The notes under the pieces: generated by a model
What the model was told of the DNA's origin: nothing
The model's database searches: none
The model's input: only the letters and a program-made list of their open reading frames with translations
Program-made: the position numbers and the translations under genes
Origin: Nocardia sp. SYP-A9097
Lineage (GTDB): Bacteria; Actinomycetota; Actinomycetes; Mycobacteriales; Mycobacteriaceae
DNA: 64,000 bases
Direction: 5' to 3'
NCBI RefSeq assembly: GCF_009649815.1
Contig: NZ_WJIC01000020.1
Coordinates: forward strand, 62,001-126,000
Shown here: piece after piece, positions 54,801 through 62,296 of the stretch
Layout of the letters: every line of letters begins with the position of its first letter
Numbering within the stretch: the stretch's first letter is position 1

Positions 54801-57800
54801 TGAGCAGGTCGGGTAGCAGGGTCGTGGTGTGAATGAGTTCCGGGGCGGAAACCCTTGTCAGCCGGTCATATTCGTCGACATCGAGGATCGGCAGCTCGCC
54901 GAGCGGAAGCTCCGGCGCGCGGGTGACAGCCTCCAGCAGGCGCACAAAACGCTCCGCGAATCGCTGCACCGTGGCGGCGTCGAACAGATCGGTAGCATAC
55001 GTGAAGGACGCCGAGATGCCCTGTTGCACACCCCCTTCGGCAATCTCGACCATGGTCAGATCCAGGTCGAACTTGGTCACCGGCAGATCCAGCTCCACAG
55101 CGGAGACCGACATCTCCGGCAGCGAGAGCTCGGCCCGCGCCAGATTCTGCAGGGTGAGCGAGACCTGGAACAGTGGATGCCGCGCCTGCGAACGGGGCGG
55201 GTCCAGCAGCTCCACAATCCGTTCGAATGGCACATCGGCATGTTCGAAGGCCGCGAGATCGGTATGTCGCACGGCGGCGAGCAGATCGGTGAATCCGGCG
55301 GCCGGGTCCACCTCGGCGCGCAGCACCAGGGTATTGACGAACATGCCGATCAGATCATCGAGTTCGGCCGCGCCACGGCCCGCGATCGGTGCGCCGATGG
55401 CGATATCGCGGGTACCCGAGAGCCTGGCGAGCAAGGTGGCCAGGGCCGCGTGCAACACCATGAACAGGGTCGCATTGTGCTCCTGCGTGATTCGATGCAA
55501 TCCGGCGTGCACCGCCGCATCGATCTCGAACAGCACGGTCCCGCCGTTGCTGGTGGACACCGCCGGCCGGGGGCGGTCGCCGGGTAGCTCCAGCTGATCG
55601 GGCAGACCCGCGAGAGAGGTACGCCAGAAGTCGAGCTGGCGCGCGAGCAGGGACTCCGAATCGGTGTCGTCGCCGAGGATTTCGCGCTGCCAGAGCGCGT
55701 AGTCGGCGTACTGCACCGGCAGTGGCGTCCACTGTGGGTCCAGCCCCTGCATGCGGCTCAGGTAGGCCGTCATGAGATCACGGGTGAGCGGTCCGGCGGA
55801 GAAACCGTCTCCGGCGATATGGTGCACCACACACACCAGTACATGATCATCAATGCCCAAGCGCAGCAGGCGAACTCGCAGCGGCGGCGCGATCGTCACA
55901 TCGAATCCGGCAATGGCGGTCTCGGCCACCGCCGCCACAATGTTCTCCTCGCGGACATCGACCATGGGCACCGAGGGCATGGCGGCCGGATCGTCTACGG
56001 CCAGCACCAGCTGATGCCCGACGCCGTCCTGCTCGGGGTAGACGGTGCGGAGTACCTCGTGCCGCTCGATGAGGTCGCGCACGGCCGCACGCAGGGCGGG
56101 TACATCGAGCGGACCGGCGATGCGCAGCGCGGAGGGCAGGTTGTAGGTGCCCGCGGCGGTGTCGAAACGGTTCAGGAACCACATGCGCTGCTGCGCGTAC
56201 GACAGCGGAATCAGTTCCGGCCGCCGCATCGGACGCAGTGGCGCGTAGGACGAATCCACCTGCTGTGCAATATATTCCGACAGTCCCGAGACGGTCGGCG
56301 TATCGAACAGGGCGCGCAGTGGCACGCGCGCTCCCAGCGCGCCACCGAGCCGGGCCACCACCTGGGTGGCGCTGAGCGAATTGCCGCCGAGTTCGAAGAA
56401 GTCATCGTCGGCTCCGACGGTCGCTACGCCGAGTACGACCGAGAACACCTCGGCCACGGAACGTTCGGCGCGTGAGGACGGTGCCCGGTAGGCGCGGGCC
56501 TGAAATTCGGGTTCCGGCAGGGCTTTCCGGTCCAGTTTGCCGCTGGCATTGAGCGGCATGGCAGCCAAGCGCACGACGGTGGCGGGCACCATATAGGACG
56601 GTAGCGACGCGCGAGCATGCTCGAGGACTTCCGAATCTGTTGCCACAGACTCGGATTCGAGAACGAGATACGCGACGAGCCGGTCACCGGTCGCGGCACG
56701 CACCAGACTGACCGCGGCACGATGCACCGCCGGGTGACTCAACAGCACCGTCTCGATCTCACCGAGCTCGACGCGCTGACCACGCAGCTTGACCTGGAAG
56801 TCACTGCGGCCCAGGTACTCCAGCGCATGGCCGATTCCGGCGGGGTCGGCGATCCACCGCACCACATCACCGGTGCGGTACAGCCGCGTACCGTCCGCAT
56901 GTGCGACGAAACGCTCCGCGGTGAGCCCGGCCGCACCCGAATACCCGCGCGCCAGCTGCACTCCGGCCACATACAACTCACCGGCGGCACCGAATGGCAC
57001 CGGCCGCAACTGCCGGTCCAACACGTGCACACGGGTATTGGCCACCGGGCTGCCGATCGGAACCGCCACGCCCGCAGCCCTTTCGGCGGGATGCGCGGTG
57101 ACGACCGTGGCCTCCGCCGGGCCGTACCAGTTCACCAGGTCCGTCCCCGGCAGCACGGCGGCGAACTTGCCCGCCGTCTGCGCCGACAGCGCCTCACCGG
57201 CGGCGAACACCCAGCGCAGCCCGGGATTGCTCGCGGCCGGGCCGTCGAGATACGCCTCCAGCATGGACGGCACGAAATGCACCGAGGTGACGCCGCATTC
57301 GCCGATCATCCGCGCGATATAGGCGGGATCACGATGCCCGTCCGGCTCCGCGATCAGCACCGTCGCGCCGGTCTGCAACGGCCAGAACAACTCCCACGTG
57401 GAGATGTCGAAGGTGATCGGCGTCTTGTGCAGCACCACATCACCGGCACCGTGCGGGTACGTACGCTGCGCCCAGCGGAATTGATTGGCCATCTGCCGAT
57501 GCGTGATCACCACGCCCTTGGGCCGGCCGGTCGAGCCCGAGGTGTAGATGACATAGGCGGCATTGTCCGGGCGCACCCGAGCCGATCCGACGAAATCGAT
57601 CGACGCCGCACCCGCGAGCGCGTCGACCAGGAAAAGCGGTACACCCGAATCGGTTTCGAAACCATCACCGCTGCGGGTCAGCACACAGACCGGTGCCGCA
57701 CTTGCCAGCACATACTCATTGCGTTCGGCCGGATGATCCGGATCGACCGGCACATACGCACCGCCGGCGCGCAGTACCGCGTAGATGGCCACGACCAGAT

Positions 57801-60800
57801 CGATACCCCGCCGCATCGCCACCGCGACCCGCGATTCGGTCCCGACGCCCCGCAGTGTCAGCTCCCGTGCGAGTTTCCGCGAGCGAGTATCCAGTTCTGT
57901 ATACGTCAGCGCGCGGTCCTCGAATATCACCGCGTTCGAGAACGGCGTCCGCGCCACCTGCGCGTCGAAAAGGGTGAGCAGCGTCGAATCATCCAGCAGC
58001 TCGGCCACTTCGGTGGCGTTCACCTCGGCCAGCGCCGTGCGCTCGCTGTCGATGAGCGCGTCCACCTCGGCGACCCGCGCCCGCGGTTCGGCTCCGAATC
58101 GGTTGAGCAGCAGTGCGAATCGCCGGGCGAGCGCCTCGGCGGCGGGCTCGTCGAACAGGTCCCGCAGGTACTTGAGGTTGACCCGGAGCGTTTTGCCGGG
58201 CGTCACCATGACCGTGATCGGATAGTGCGTGCCATTGACCGCGGCGGTGCCGAGCAGCCCGACCTCGTCGATCGGCGCGGCGGCATGATCCAGGGCCGCG
58301 GCATCGACCGGGAAGGAGGCGAAGACCACCAGCGAGTCGAATATGCCGTCGACACCGGCGATTTCCTGAATCTCGCCGAGAGCCAGATAGTGGTGGTCCA
58401 GCAGCGCGGCCTGTTCATCCTGGAGCCGGCGCAATACCTCGGTGAGGGTGTCGGCGGGGTGCAGGCGCACCCGGACCGGAATGGCATTGAGGAACAGGCC
58501 GATCATGGTCTCGATCCCCGCCAGTTGCGGCGGGCGACCGGAGACGGTCGCACCGAAGACCACATCGTCGCGATCGGTGCCGCGCCCGATGAGCAGACCC
58601 CAGGCGGCCTGCACGATCGTATTCAGGGTGACGCCGGTCTCGGTGGCCACCCGGCCCAGCGCGGCGGTCTCCTCGGCGGTGAGTTCGAAGCCGAATTCGC
58701 CTATACCGGCGGAGATTTCGCGTGATCGATCCACCGGTGCGAGTGGCGACGGCTCGGTGAACCCGTCGAGCGCGTCCCGCCACGCGGCCCTGGCGGCGTC
58801 CTGATCCTGTCCCGCGAGCCAGGCCAGATAGTCGCGGTACGAGCGTGGCGGCGGCAGCGCCTCCGTCTCGCCGTTCAGGGCGTAGAGCGCGAACATATCC
58901 TGCATGAGCAGCGGCAGCGACCAGCCATCGAGCAGGATGTGATGGCTTGTGACCCACAGCCGGTATCGGTCGGGCGCGATGCGCACCAGGGTGAAGCGCA
59001 GTAGCGGCCCGGCGGCCATATCGAAGTGCGCGGCCAGGTCCGCGGCCATCAACCACGCGGTTTTGGCGACCGGCTCATGGGGTTCACTCTCGCCGAGATC
59101 CAGGTAGCGCCAAGGCACTTCGACTTCATCCAGGACGACCTGGATCGGATCGCCCTGCGCATCCTGGGCGAACACCACGCGCAGATTCACATGCCGGTCC
59201 AGTACGGCCTGCGCGACCGCGTGCAACCGCGCGATATCGATATCGCCGCCCAGATCGACGCTGAACTGCGTCATGTACGCGTCGACCGAGGATTCGGCCA
59301 GCAGCGCGTGGAACAGCATGCCCGACTGCAGGGGCGTGAGCGGCCAGATATCGGACATGGCCGGGTAGGTCCGGCGTAGTCGCTCCAGCTCGGTCTCGCC
59401 GAGCCGCACCAGCGGACCGGTGACAGCCTCGGGTACCGCCACTGATTCCACTGTGACAGTGGCGATTTCGGCGAGCGCGGCCACGGTGCGATTCGCGAAC
59501 AGATCCTTGGGTTTGAACACCACCCCGTGCGCCCGTGCGCGCGACACGATCTGAATGGCGGTAATGCTGTCCAGGCCGAGTGCGAAGAGATCGTCGTCCA
59601 GACCGATCCGCCGCACGGGCAGCACCTGCGCCAGCACATTGGTAATGGTCTGCTGCACAGCGGTTTCCGGTGCCCGGTACGCGGTCGTGGGTAGCACCGG
59701 GGCGGGCAATGCGGCGCGATCCAACTTGCCGACGGGAGTCAGCGGAATCCGCTCCAATACGGTGACCGCCGCAGGCACCATATGCGCGGGCAAGCGGCTT
59801 TCGGCCAGCTCGATCAATTCGGCTTCGTGTCCGGCGGCCAGTTCGGCTCCATGCACGTAGGAGACCAGTACCGTTGCGCCACTGTCGAGTTCATGTCCGA
59901 CGGTCACCGCGAAATCGACCGACTCGTGCCCGGCCAATACCGCGTCGATCTCCTCGAGCTCGATCCGCAGACCGCGGATCTTCACCTGGAAGTCATTACG
60001 CCCCAGATACTCCAGCTCACCATCGGAGGTCCAGCGCACCAGATCACCGGTGCGGTACAGCCGAGAACCATTGCCCTCGAACGGATCAGCCACGAACCGC
60101 GCCGCGGTGAGCTCCGACCGCCCGTGGTATCCGCGCGCGAGCAGCGCACCCGCCACATACAGTTCACCCGGCTCCCCGGATGGCACCGGCCGCAGCCGCT
60201 CATCCAGCACGTGTACGACCGCACCGCGAATGGCCGCGCCGATGGTGACCGGCCGGTCCGGGAACAGCTCCGCGCAATTGGTCCAGATGGTGGTCTCGGT
60301 CGGACCATAGCCATTGAGCAGGCGGCGTTCGCCTTCGACTGCCCAGCGCCGCACCAGTTCCGGTGGGCACGCCTCACCGGCCGCCAGCACTACCCGCAGC
60401 TGATCGAGTCCGCTCGGGTCCAATGAGGCCAGTACGGACGGCGTGATCACCGCATGGCTGACGCACTCCCGCGCCAGCAGCGCGCCCAGATCCGCACCGC
60501 CATAGACCTCCGGCGCGGCAACGACCAGCGTCGCCGCCGACCCCAGTGCCATGAGCAGTTCGAAGACCGAGGCGTCGAAGGAGGGCGAAGCCACCTGTAG
60601 CACCCGTGATTCCGAGGTGAGATCGAACTGTACGCGCTGTTCCGCACAGAGATTCGCGAGTCCCGCATGGGTGACCAGGACGCCCTTGGGCAGGCCGGTC
60701 GAACCCGAGGTGTAGATGGCATACGCGGGGTGCTCGCCGCGCAGTGGGCGCACCCGATCCGCATTGATGATCATCTCGGCCGGGAAACCCGGTAGGGCAT

Positions 60801-61248
60801 CGGCGAATTCGGCACTGTCGAGGGCCAGCCAGGGCACCGTGGCCGGGAGGGCTGCGTGCTTCTCGGCAATCGTCAGTCCGAGCACGGCACGGGAATCGGT
60901 GACCATGTGCAGTACGCGATCGGCCGGATAATTCGGATCAACCGGGACAAATCCGGCACCGGTCTTGGCAACCGCCCACACCGCGACCACGGACTCGACC
61001 GAACGCGGAATGGCTACCGCGACCAGATCCTCCGGACCCACGCCCCGCTCGATCAACAGATGAGCAAGGCGGGTAGACCGCTCGTCGAGTTCGGCATAGC
61101 TCAGCCGTGCGAGGGTGCCGGCGGCGTCGGCCAGTATCAGCGCGATCCCGTCCGGATCGATCTCGACAGCGCTGTAGATGAGCTGCGGCAGTGTGGTTAT
61201 GCGCTGCCGCCGATTCCGGCTCGACCGTGCGCGAACCATATGGGTCAT
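47494..61248 (-). CDS. NRPS-B: A-T-C-A-T-C-A-T-C-A-T-TE-pseudoE
   Basis: 4584 residues, a tandem paralogue of NRPS-A. A1 (~20-530), T1 (~555, ALGLDSI), C2 (~632-1060, PLTPLQSGMLFHALL; SHHILLDGWS), A2 (~1090-1575), T2 (~1620), C3 (~1680-2110; HHIAGDG), A3 (~2150-2625), T3 (~2675), C4 (~2740-3160, LSLAQQRMWFVNQLD; HHISADG), A4 (~3195-3690), T4 (~3735, GGTSL), TE (~3815-4050), linker, pseudo-epimerase (~4160-4584). Approximate pocket residues: A1 D-A-F-V-L-A-G-I-W; A2 D-I-W-H-F-A-W-V-V; A3 D-Q-E-M-V-T-S-I-T; A4 D-P-L-V-L-V-A-I-I. Only A3 differs clearly from NRPS-A. The start has an Arg-rich tail (MVRARSSRNRRQR) and no C domain. A hairpin separates it from NRPS-C, so it is probably a separate transcript. 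Confidence 0.93.
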   Translation of the reverse strand: MTHMVRARSSRNRRQRITTLPQLIYSAVEIDPDGIALILADAAGTLARLSYAELDERSTRLAHLLIERGVGPEDLVAVAIPRSVESVVAVWAVAKTGAGFVPVDPNYPADRVLHMVTDSRAVLGLTIAEKHAALPATVPWLALDSAEFADALPGFPAEMIINADRVRPLRGEHPAYAIYTSGSTGLPKGVLVTHAGLANLCAEQRVQFDLTSESRVLQVASPSFDASVFELLMALGSAATLVVAAPEVYGGADLGALLARECVSHAVITPSVLASLDPSGLDQLRVVLAAGEACPPELVRRWAVEGERRLLNGYGPTETTIWTNCAELFPDRPVTIGAAIRGAVVHVLDERLRPVPSGEPGELYVAGALLARGYHGRSELTAARFVADPFEGNGSRLYRTGDLVRWTSDGELEYLGRNDFQVKIRGLRIELEEIDAVLAGHESVDFAVTVGHELDSGATVLVSYVHGAELAAGHEAELIELAESRLPAHMVPAAVTVLERIPLTPVGKLDRAALPAPVLPTTAYRAPETAVQQTITNVLAQVLPVRRIGLDDDLFALGLDSITAIQIVSRARAHGVVFKPKDLFANRTVAALAEIATVTVESVAVPEAVTGPLVRLGETELERLRRTYPAMSDIWPLTPLQSGMLFHALLAESSVDAYMTQFSVDLGGDIDIARLHAVAQAVLDRHVNLRVVFAQDAQGDPIQVVLDEVEVPWRYLDLGESEPHEPVAKTAWLMAADLAAHFDMAAGPLLRFTLVRIAPDRYRLWVTSHHILLDGWSLPLLMQDMFALYALNGETEALPPPRSYRDYLAWLAGQDQDAARAAWRDALDGFTEPSPLAPVDRSREISAGIGEFGFELTAEETAALGRVATETGVTLNTIVQAAWGLLIGRGTDRDDVVFGATVSGRPPQLAGIETMIGLFLNAIPVRVRLHPADTLTEVLRRLQDEQAALLDHHYLALGEIQEIAGVDGIFDSLVVFASFPVDAAALDHAAAPIDEVGLLGTAAVNGTHYPITVMVTPGKTLRVNLKYLRDLFDEPAAEALARRFALLLNRFGAEPRARVAEVDALIDSERTALAEVNATEVAELLDDSTLLTLFDAQVARTPFSNAVIFEDRALTYTELDTRSRKLARELTLRGVGTESRVAVAMRRGIDLVVAIYAVLRAGGAYVPVDPDHPAERNEYVLASAAPVCVLTRSGDGFETDSGVPLFLVDALAGAASIDFVGSARVRPDNAAYVIYTSGSTGRPKGVVITHRQMANQFRWAQRTYPHGAGDVVLHKTPITFDISTWELFWPLQTGATVLIAEPDGHRDPAYIARMIGECGVTSVHFVPSMLEAYLDGPAASNPGLRWVFAAGEALSAQTAGKFAAVLPGTDLVNWYGPAEATVVTAHPAERAAGVAVPIGSPVANTRVHVLDRQLRPVPFGAAGELYVAGVQLARGYSGAAGLTAERFVAHADGTRLYRTGDVVRWIADPAGIGHALEYLGRSDFQVKLRGQRVELGEIETVLLSHPAVHRAAVSLVRAATGDRLVAYLVLESESVATDSEVLEHARASLPSYMVPATVVRLAAMPLNASGKLDRKALPEPEFQARAYRAPSSRAERSVAEVFSVVLGVATVGADDDFFELGGNSLSATQVVARLGGALGARVPLRALFDTPTVSGLSEYIAQQVDSSYAPLRPMRRPELIPLSYAQQRMWFLNRFDTAAGTYNLPSALRIAGPLDVPALRAAVRDLIERHEVLRTVYPEQDGVGHQLVLAVDDPAAMPSVPMVDVREENIVAAVAETAIAGFDVTIAPPLRVRLLRLGIDDHVLVCVVHHIAGDGFSAGPLTRDLMTAYLSRMQGLDPQWTPLPVQYADYALWQREILGDDTDSESLLARQLDFWRTSLAGLPDQLELPGDRPRPAVSTSNGGTVLFEIDAAVHAGLHRITQEHNATLFMVLHAALATLLARLSGTRDIAIGAPIAGRGAAELDDLIGMFVNTLVLRAEVDPAAGFTDLLAAVRHTDLAAFEHADVPFERIVELLDPPRSQARHPLFQVSLTLQNLARAELSLPEMSVSAVELDLPVTKFDLDLTMVEIAEGGVQQGISASFTYATDLFDAATVQRFAERFVRLLEAVTRAPELPLGELPILDVDEYDRLTRVSAPELIHTTTLLPDLLTKGVALGRDRTAVRWQGRSFTYGELDDYSSRLARVLISRGIGPESVVALAISRSYDMIAAVWAVAKTGGAYVPVDPVYPVDRIRHMVTDSGATVGLTRAEFAVALPGDLEWLALDDPTVERLCAVESPAALTDTDRLAPLRPQHPAYVIYTSGSTGLPKGVTVTHTGLGPLVRHAVELCAVAAQHRFLHVCSPSFDQSVEEWLYTFSVGATLVIVPPGVVGGAELAELLHTERVTHTMITPAMLGTVDPAGLDALEVVATGGEATSAELVAKWQPGRRYLNSYGPTEVTITSTFANLGGDQRITIGAPIPGVSALVLDERLRPVPPGVAGELYLTGAALARGYRGRAGLTSERFVACPWGGPGTRMYRTGDLVRWVPAGAEWELEYLGRTDFQVKIRGYRIELGEIDAVLSGHPDIDFAVTLGRENASGATILVSYVLGTTTEARLREYASRYLPAHMVPAAIVVLDEVPLTPVGKLDRRALPEPELAQREYRAPQTPIEESVADVFAEVLGVPRAGRDDDFFELGGNSLIATQLVARLGAALDTRVPVRVVFEATTVMALGAFLAAQSGSGSRIPLAARVRPQRIPLSLAQQRMWFVNQLDTTNSAYNVPAVLRLQGELDTAALRSAVRDVMERHESLRTVYPETDGIAHQVVLPIDRAVPNLTAEPVEAEVLLERVTAELTAGFDVTSEVPLRAKLFRVESTGDPEHVVMFVAHHISADGWSMGPLARDVMTAYLARAQGNAPYWMPLPVQYADFTLWQREVLGAESDPESVISTQTAYWRTALAGLPDELNLPADRPRPPRQSFAGGQVVFRIDAELQQRLRTLARARQATLFMVVHTALAAFLARLSGTDDIVIGTPVAGRGEAELDDMIGMFVNTLVLRTRVPGELSFAELLVRTKEADLAAFAHADLPFERLVELLNPERSTARNPLFQVMLSFENLDDNTFELPGLRIAAVDSGVQTSQFDLSLTVRETSDDTGMDAVFTYASDLFDHATVQEFARRFTRLLQAITQRGDTQVGDLSLLTDDEHHLLTTVHADEVMATALLPELLTAGIDLGRDRVAIRYRGHSIGYGELDDYTSQLARVLIARGVGPEKLVAVAFPRSFEMVAAVIAIAKAGGAHVPVDPAYPADRVRHMITDSGAVLGITGSAHRDGLPGGVDWLCLDDAAIDGECLRQSPAPITDADRLAPLRMRHPAYVIYTSGSTGLPKGVTVTHAGLGGLADHAVARYRLLAEHRMLHICSPSFDPSVLEWVCAFYTGATLVIVPAEIMGGPELGEVIRAERVTHAVLTPAVLGTLDPADQDRLRMLSVGGDVTTPELLAKWEPGRDYHNAYGPTETTIISTYARLSPGRRITIGQPVHGMSALVLDSRLNPVPPGVAGELYLAGGALARGYRNRSGLTAERFIANPWGKPGSRMYRTGDVVRWYADPAERDADQTVPQSKWELEYVGRSDFQVKIRGFRIELGEIDAVLGKHADVDFVITLGRENAAGATVLVSYVLGVPGRAPEPERLLEFAAASLPSHMVPAAIVLLDEVPLTPVGKLDRKALPEPILAQREYRAPASAQEETVAAAFAEVLGSERVGRDDDFFSLGGTSLLATQVVSRLRKLTGAQVMVAWFFTDPTVASLGARIAAALDSATETGATDEGDAALRVVLPIRATGTRTPLFCAPPMAGMSWCYAGLARYLPEDQPILGLQSPALTEPGYWPESLTEVARRYVLEMRAIQPHGPYRVLGYSLGGTLAQAIATELRAQGERTDVLAILDAYPDADMSDFRTALRDEFIALGVQDFPEGDLQELGDDALRVLLDAIPADLAVLTLDRLRRIYRGAVRTIELGAAYRPSLFDGDMELFRAEFRAVGEHPHGPADWQPFTTGAINDRPVPATHQLMVGTEALAIIGPALVALLEAADRRAESILAVSEAVLAASSDLFAPGPDPFDPPASEAADWAVTQVLPIVQPFSAFNADQSVGAVTQVLPVFAPDAPREQPVRAISDRRTAVDNVSPLPAGAASLLESEPVGVWVRAIALDIAIGISGSRVRRSVAGLRDRHPALWARLRPDGTGHVLEIPVRSHSGDAVVWRVDPAVETVGDPIGAVIHAAAAELDPATGHNIRFVLMEGVAPDLDPNLDPADLPGAVLIVVANGLVVDDHSWRTIIEDLTASWSGGHGGTVPSIGGNPAELARAAAELALHPATVGELTWWRMTLAGTSAGIEPDRAADRARGRVSVAITGTGAAAVDAVARRYAATLDEVLLTAFAIALWDDDGESVRGTLGSVVRLLADGRRDDPAADHTVGAFSTAYPFPLAPTGVDHDEVRRGGPAAGQAILQIRDALRAVPSQGVGFGLLRHLNPAAGAVLGGLPQGRIGFRYRDLRPARVYPEAVADDLFLDITVDTTADGLLARFDFAGAALELDRVKALVQGWVQALGGLAEHGEGIDH
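49110..49825 (-). other. Thioesterase domain of NRPS-B
   Basis: PLFCAPPMAGMSWCYAGLAR, nucleophile GYSLGG, Asp in ILDAYPDADM and His in VPATHQLM; an apparently intact type-I thioesterase. Confidence 0.88.
56738..56880. repeat. 143-bp identity tract 2, copy in NRPS-B
   Basis: Partner of 42704-42846 in NRPS-A; offset 14,034 bp. Confidence 0.85.
60904..61110. repeat. 207-bp identity tract 1, copy in NRPS-B
   Basis: Partner of 46891-47097 in NRPS-A; offset 14,013 bp. Confidence 0.88.
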
Positions 61249-61295
61249 GCCGGCACCGCTGGAATTTCGCAGTGCCGTTCCCCGCCCCGAATCAT
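61245..61295 (-). CDS. 16-aa mini-ORF, translationally coupled to NRPS-B
   Basis: ATG 61295 encodes MIRGGERHCEIPAVPA and its TGA overlaps the NRPS-B ATG (ATGA). The ribosome-site region GGGACAATTTC matches GGGACATCTTC in front of the NRPS-A mini-ORF, while DNA further upstream is not similar. That conservation stops around the ribosome site supports a selected small translated unit over simple leftover duplication, although recent duplication remains possible. Confidence 0.6.
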   Translation of the reverse strand: MIRGGERHCEIPAVPA

Positions 61296-61481
61296 GAAAT
61301 TGTCCCGACCTATCCAGTAACCCGGGCGGTCCCGCCGCACCCCGAACCGAGTTGGGGACGTGGAGCGGTGCCGCCTTTCTTCGCTAACAGTCGGAGGATA
61401 ACCGGTGATTGCGAATAATCAGGGGCGATTCAGGACACAGCGGAGCGGACCGTCTGGGACGACGGCCCGCTACCTCTCTTA
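61296..61481 (-). promoter_or_regulatory. Upstream region of NRPS-B
   Basis: 186 bp between NRPS-C and the mini-ORF. The part near 61385-61430 is richer in A/T (for example GATTGCGAATAATCA on the plus strand) and is the likely promoter position. It includes the hairpin at 61444-61471. Confidence 0.4.
61444..61471 (-). terminator. Hairpin terminator after NRPS-C
   Basis: AGCGGACCGTC, loop TGGGAC, GACGGCCCGCT: an 11-bp stem with one mismatch, 10 bp past the NRPS-C stop. It suggests that NRPS-C and NRPS-B are separate transcripts. Confidence 0.6.
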
Positions 61482-62296
61482 CTACTGGTGAACGGCTGGC
61501 ATACCCGGAATGACCAGTGTGATCACGTTTTCCGAAGCATTTCCCTGTGCGGCTTCGGGCAGAATCAAGGCCTGCAGGTCATCCGGGGTGTCCGCACCGA
61601 GATCGACCATGCCGGAGCGATCGGCGAACAGGTGCGTGACCCATTCATCGGCCAATGCCTCAGACAGCTCGAACGCGGTGTCCGCCAGCACCACTGATGC
61701 ACCGACCACACCGGCTGAGACCAGCTCCACAAGCGCGAGCGCCGCGTCCGGTGCACCGGTGTGCAGCGTCCGGGACTCGAAGGTGAGCCCGGTTGCGGTG
61801 CGCACCCGATCGGCGGTGGCGGCCAACCCGTCATAGGTCAGTACCGCACCGCCCGCGACATACGCCGCGTCATCGCCGCGCAGCGCCCGGGTGCGGCTGG
61901 CATAGGTGACCGGACGCTTGGATTCGGCCGAGATCTGCGCTGCCACCTCCGGATCGTCCAGCACCAGCCATTCGATCCCGACGGCGGTCGCCGGGGCGAA
62001 ACCGCTTGTCACACCGACCTTCACATCCAGGCCGGGCGCGGCGGAGGCCGCCAGGGGCACCAGCATGGCACCGGCCTTGAGCACCGCCCAGGTGGCCACG
62101 GCCTGCTCCACACCGCGCGCCAGATGCACCAGCACACCGGTGCCCGGACCGCTGCCGTGCGCGATGAGCACGCGAGCCAGTCGCGAGGACCGGGCGTCGA
62201 GTTCCTGGTAGGTCACGGCCTCGTCGCCCCATGCCAGGGCCGGACCGTCCGGATCGTCCTCGACCGCGGTGGTCAGCACCTGGGTGAGCGCCGCAC
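61482..62296 (-). other. Vestigial adenylation domain at the NRPS-C C-terminus
   Basis: LTQVLTTAVEDDPDGPALAW and YQELDARSSRLARVLIAHG match the A1 starts of NRPS-A/B (LPQLMSTAVEANPAGVALIL; YAELDERSTRLAHLLIERG). The ATP loop YTSGSTGLPKG has become YVAGGAVLTYDG, the FDxS region is gone (HTGAPDAALALVELVSAG), and the chain stops near motif A5 (LQALILPEAAQG), so motifs A5-A10 are missing. It cannot adenylate. Confidence 0.85.

Noticed and set aside
33346..61248. NRPS-A and NRPS-B as one interrupted gene
   Set aside because: Each has its own start with a coupled mini-ORF, its own thioesterase and a clear stop, with 258 bp between them.
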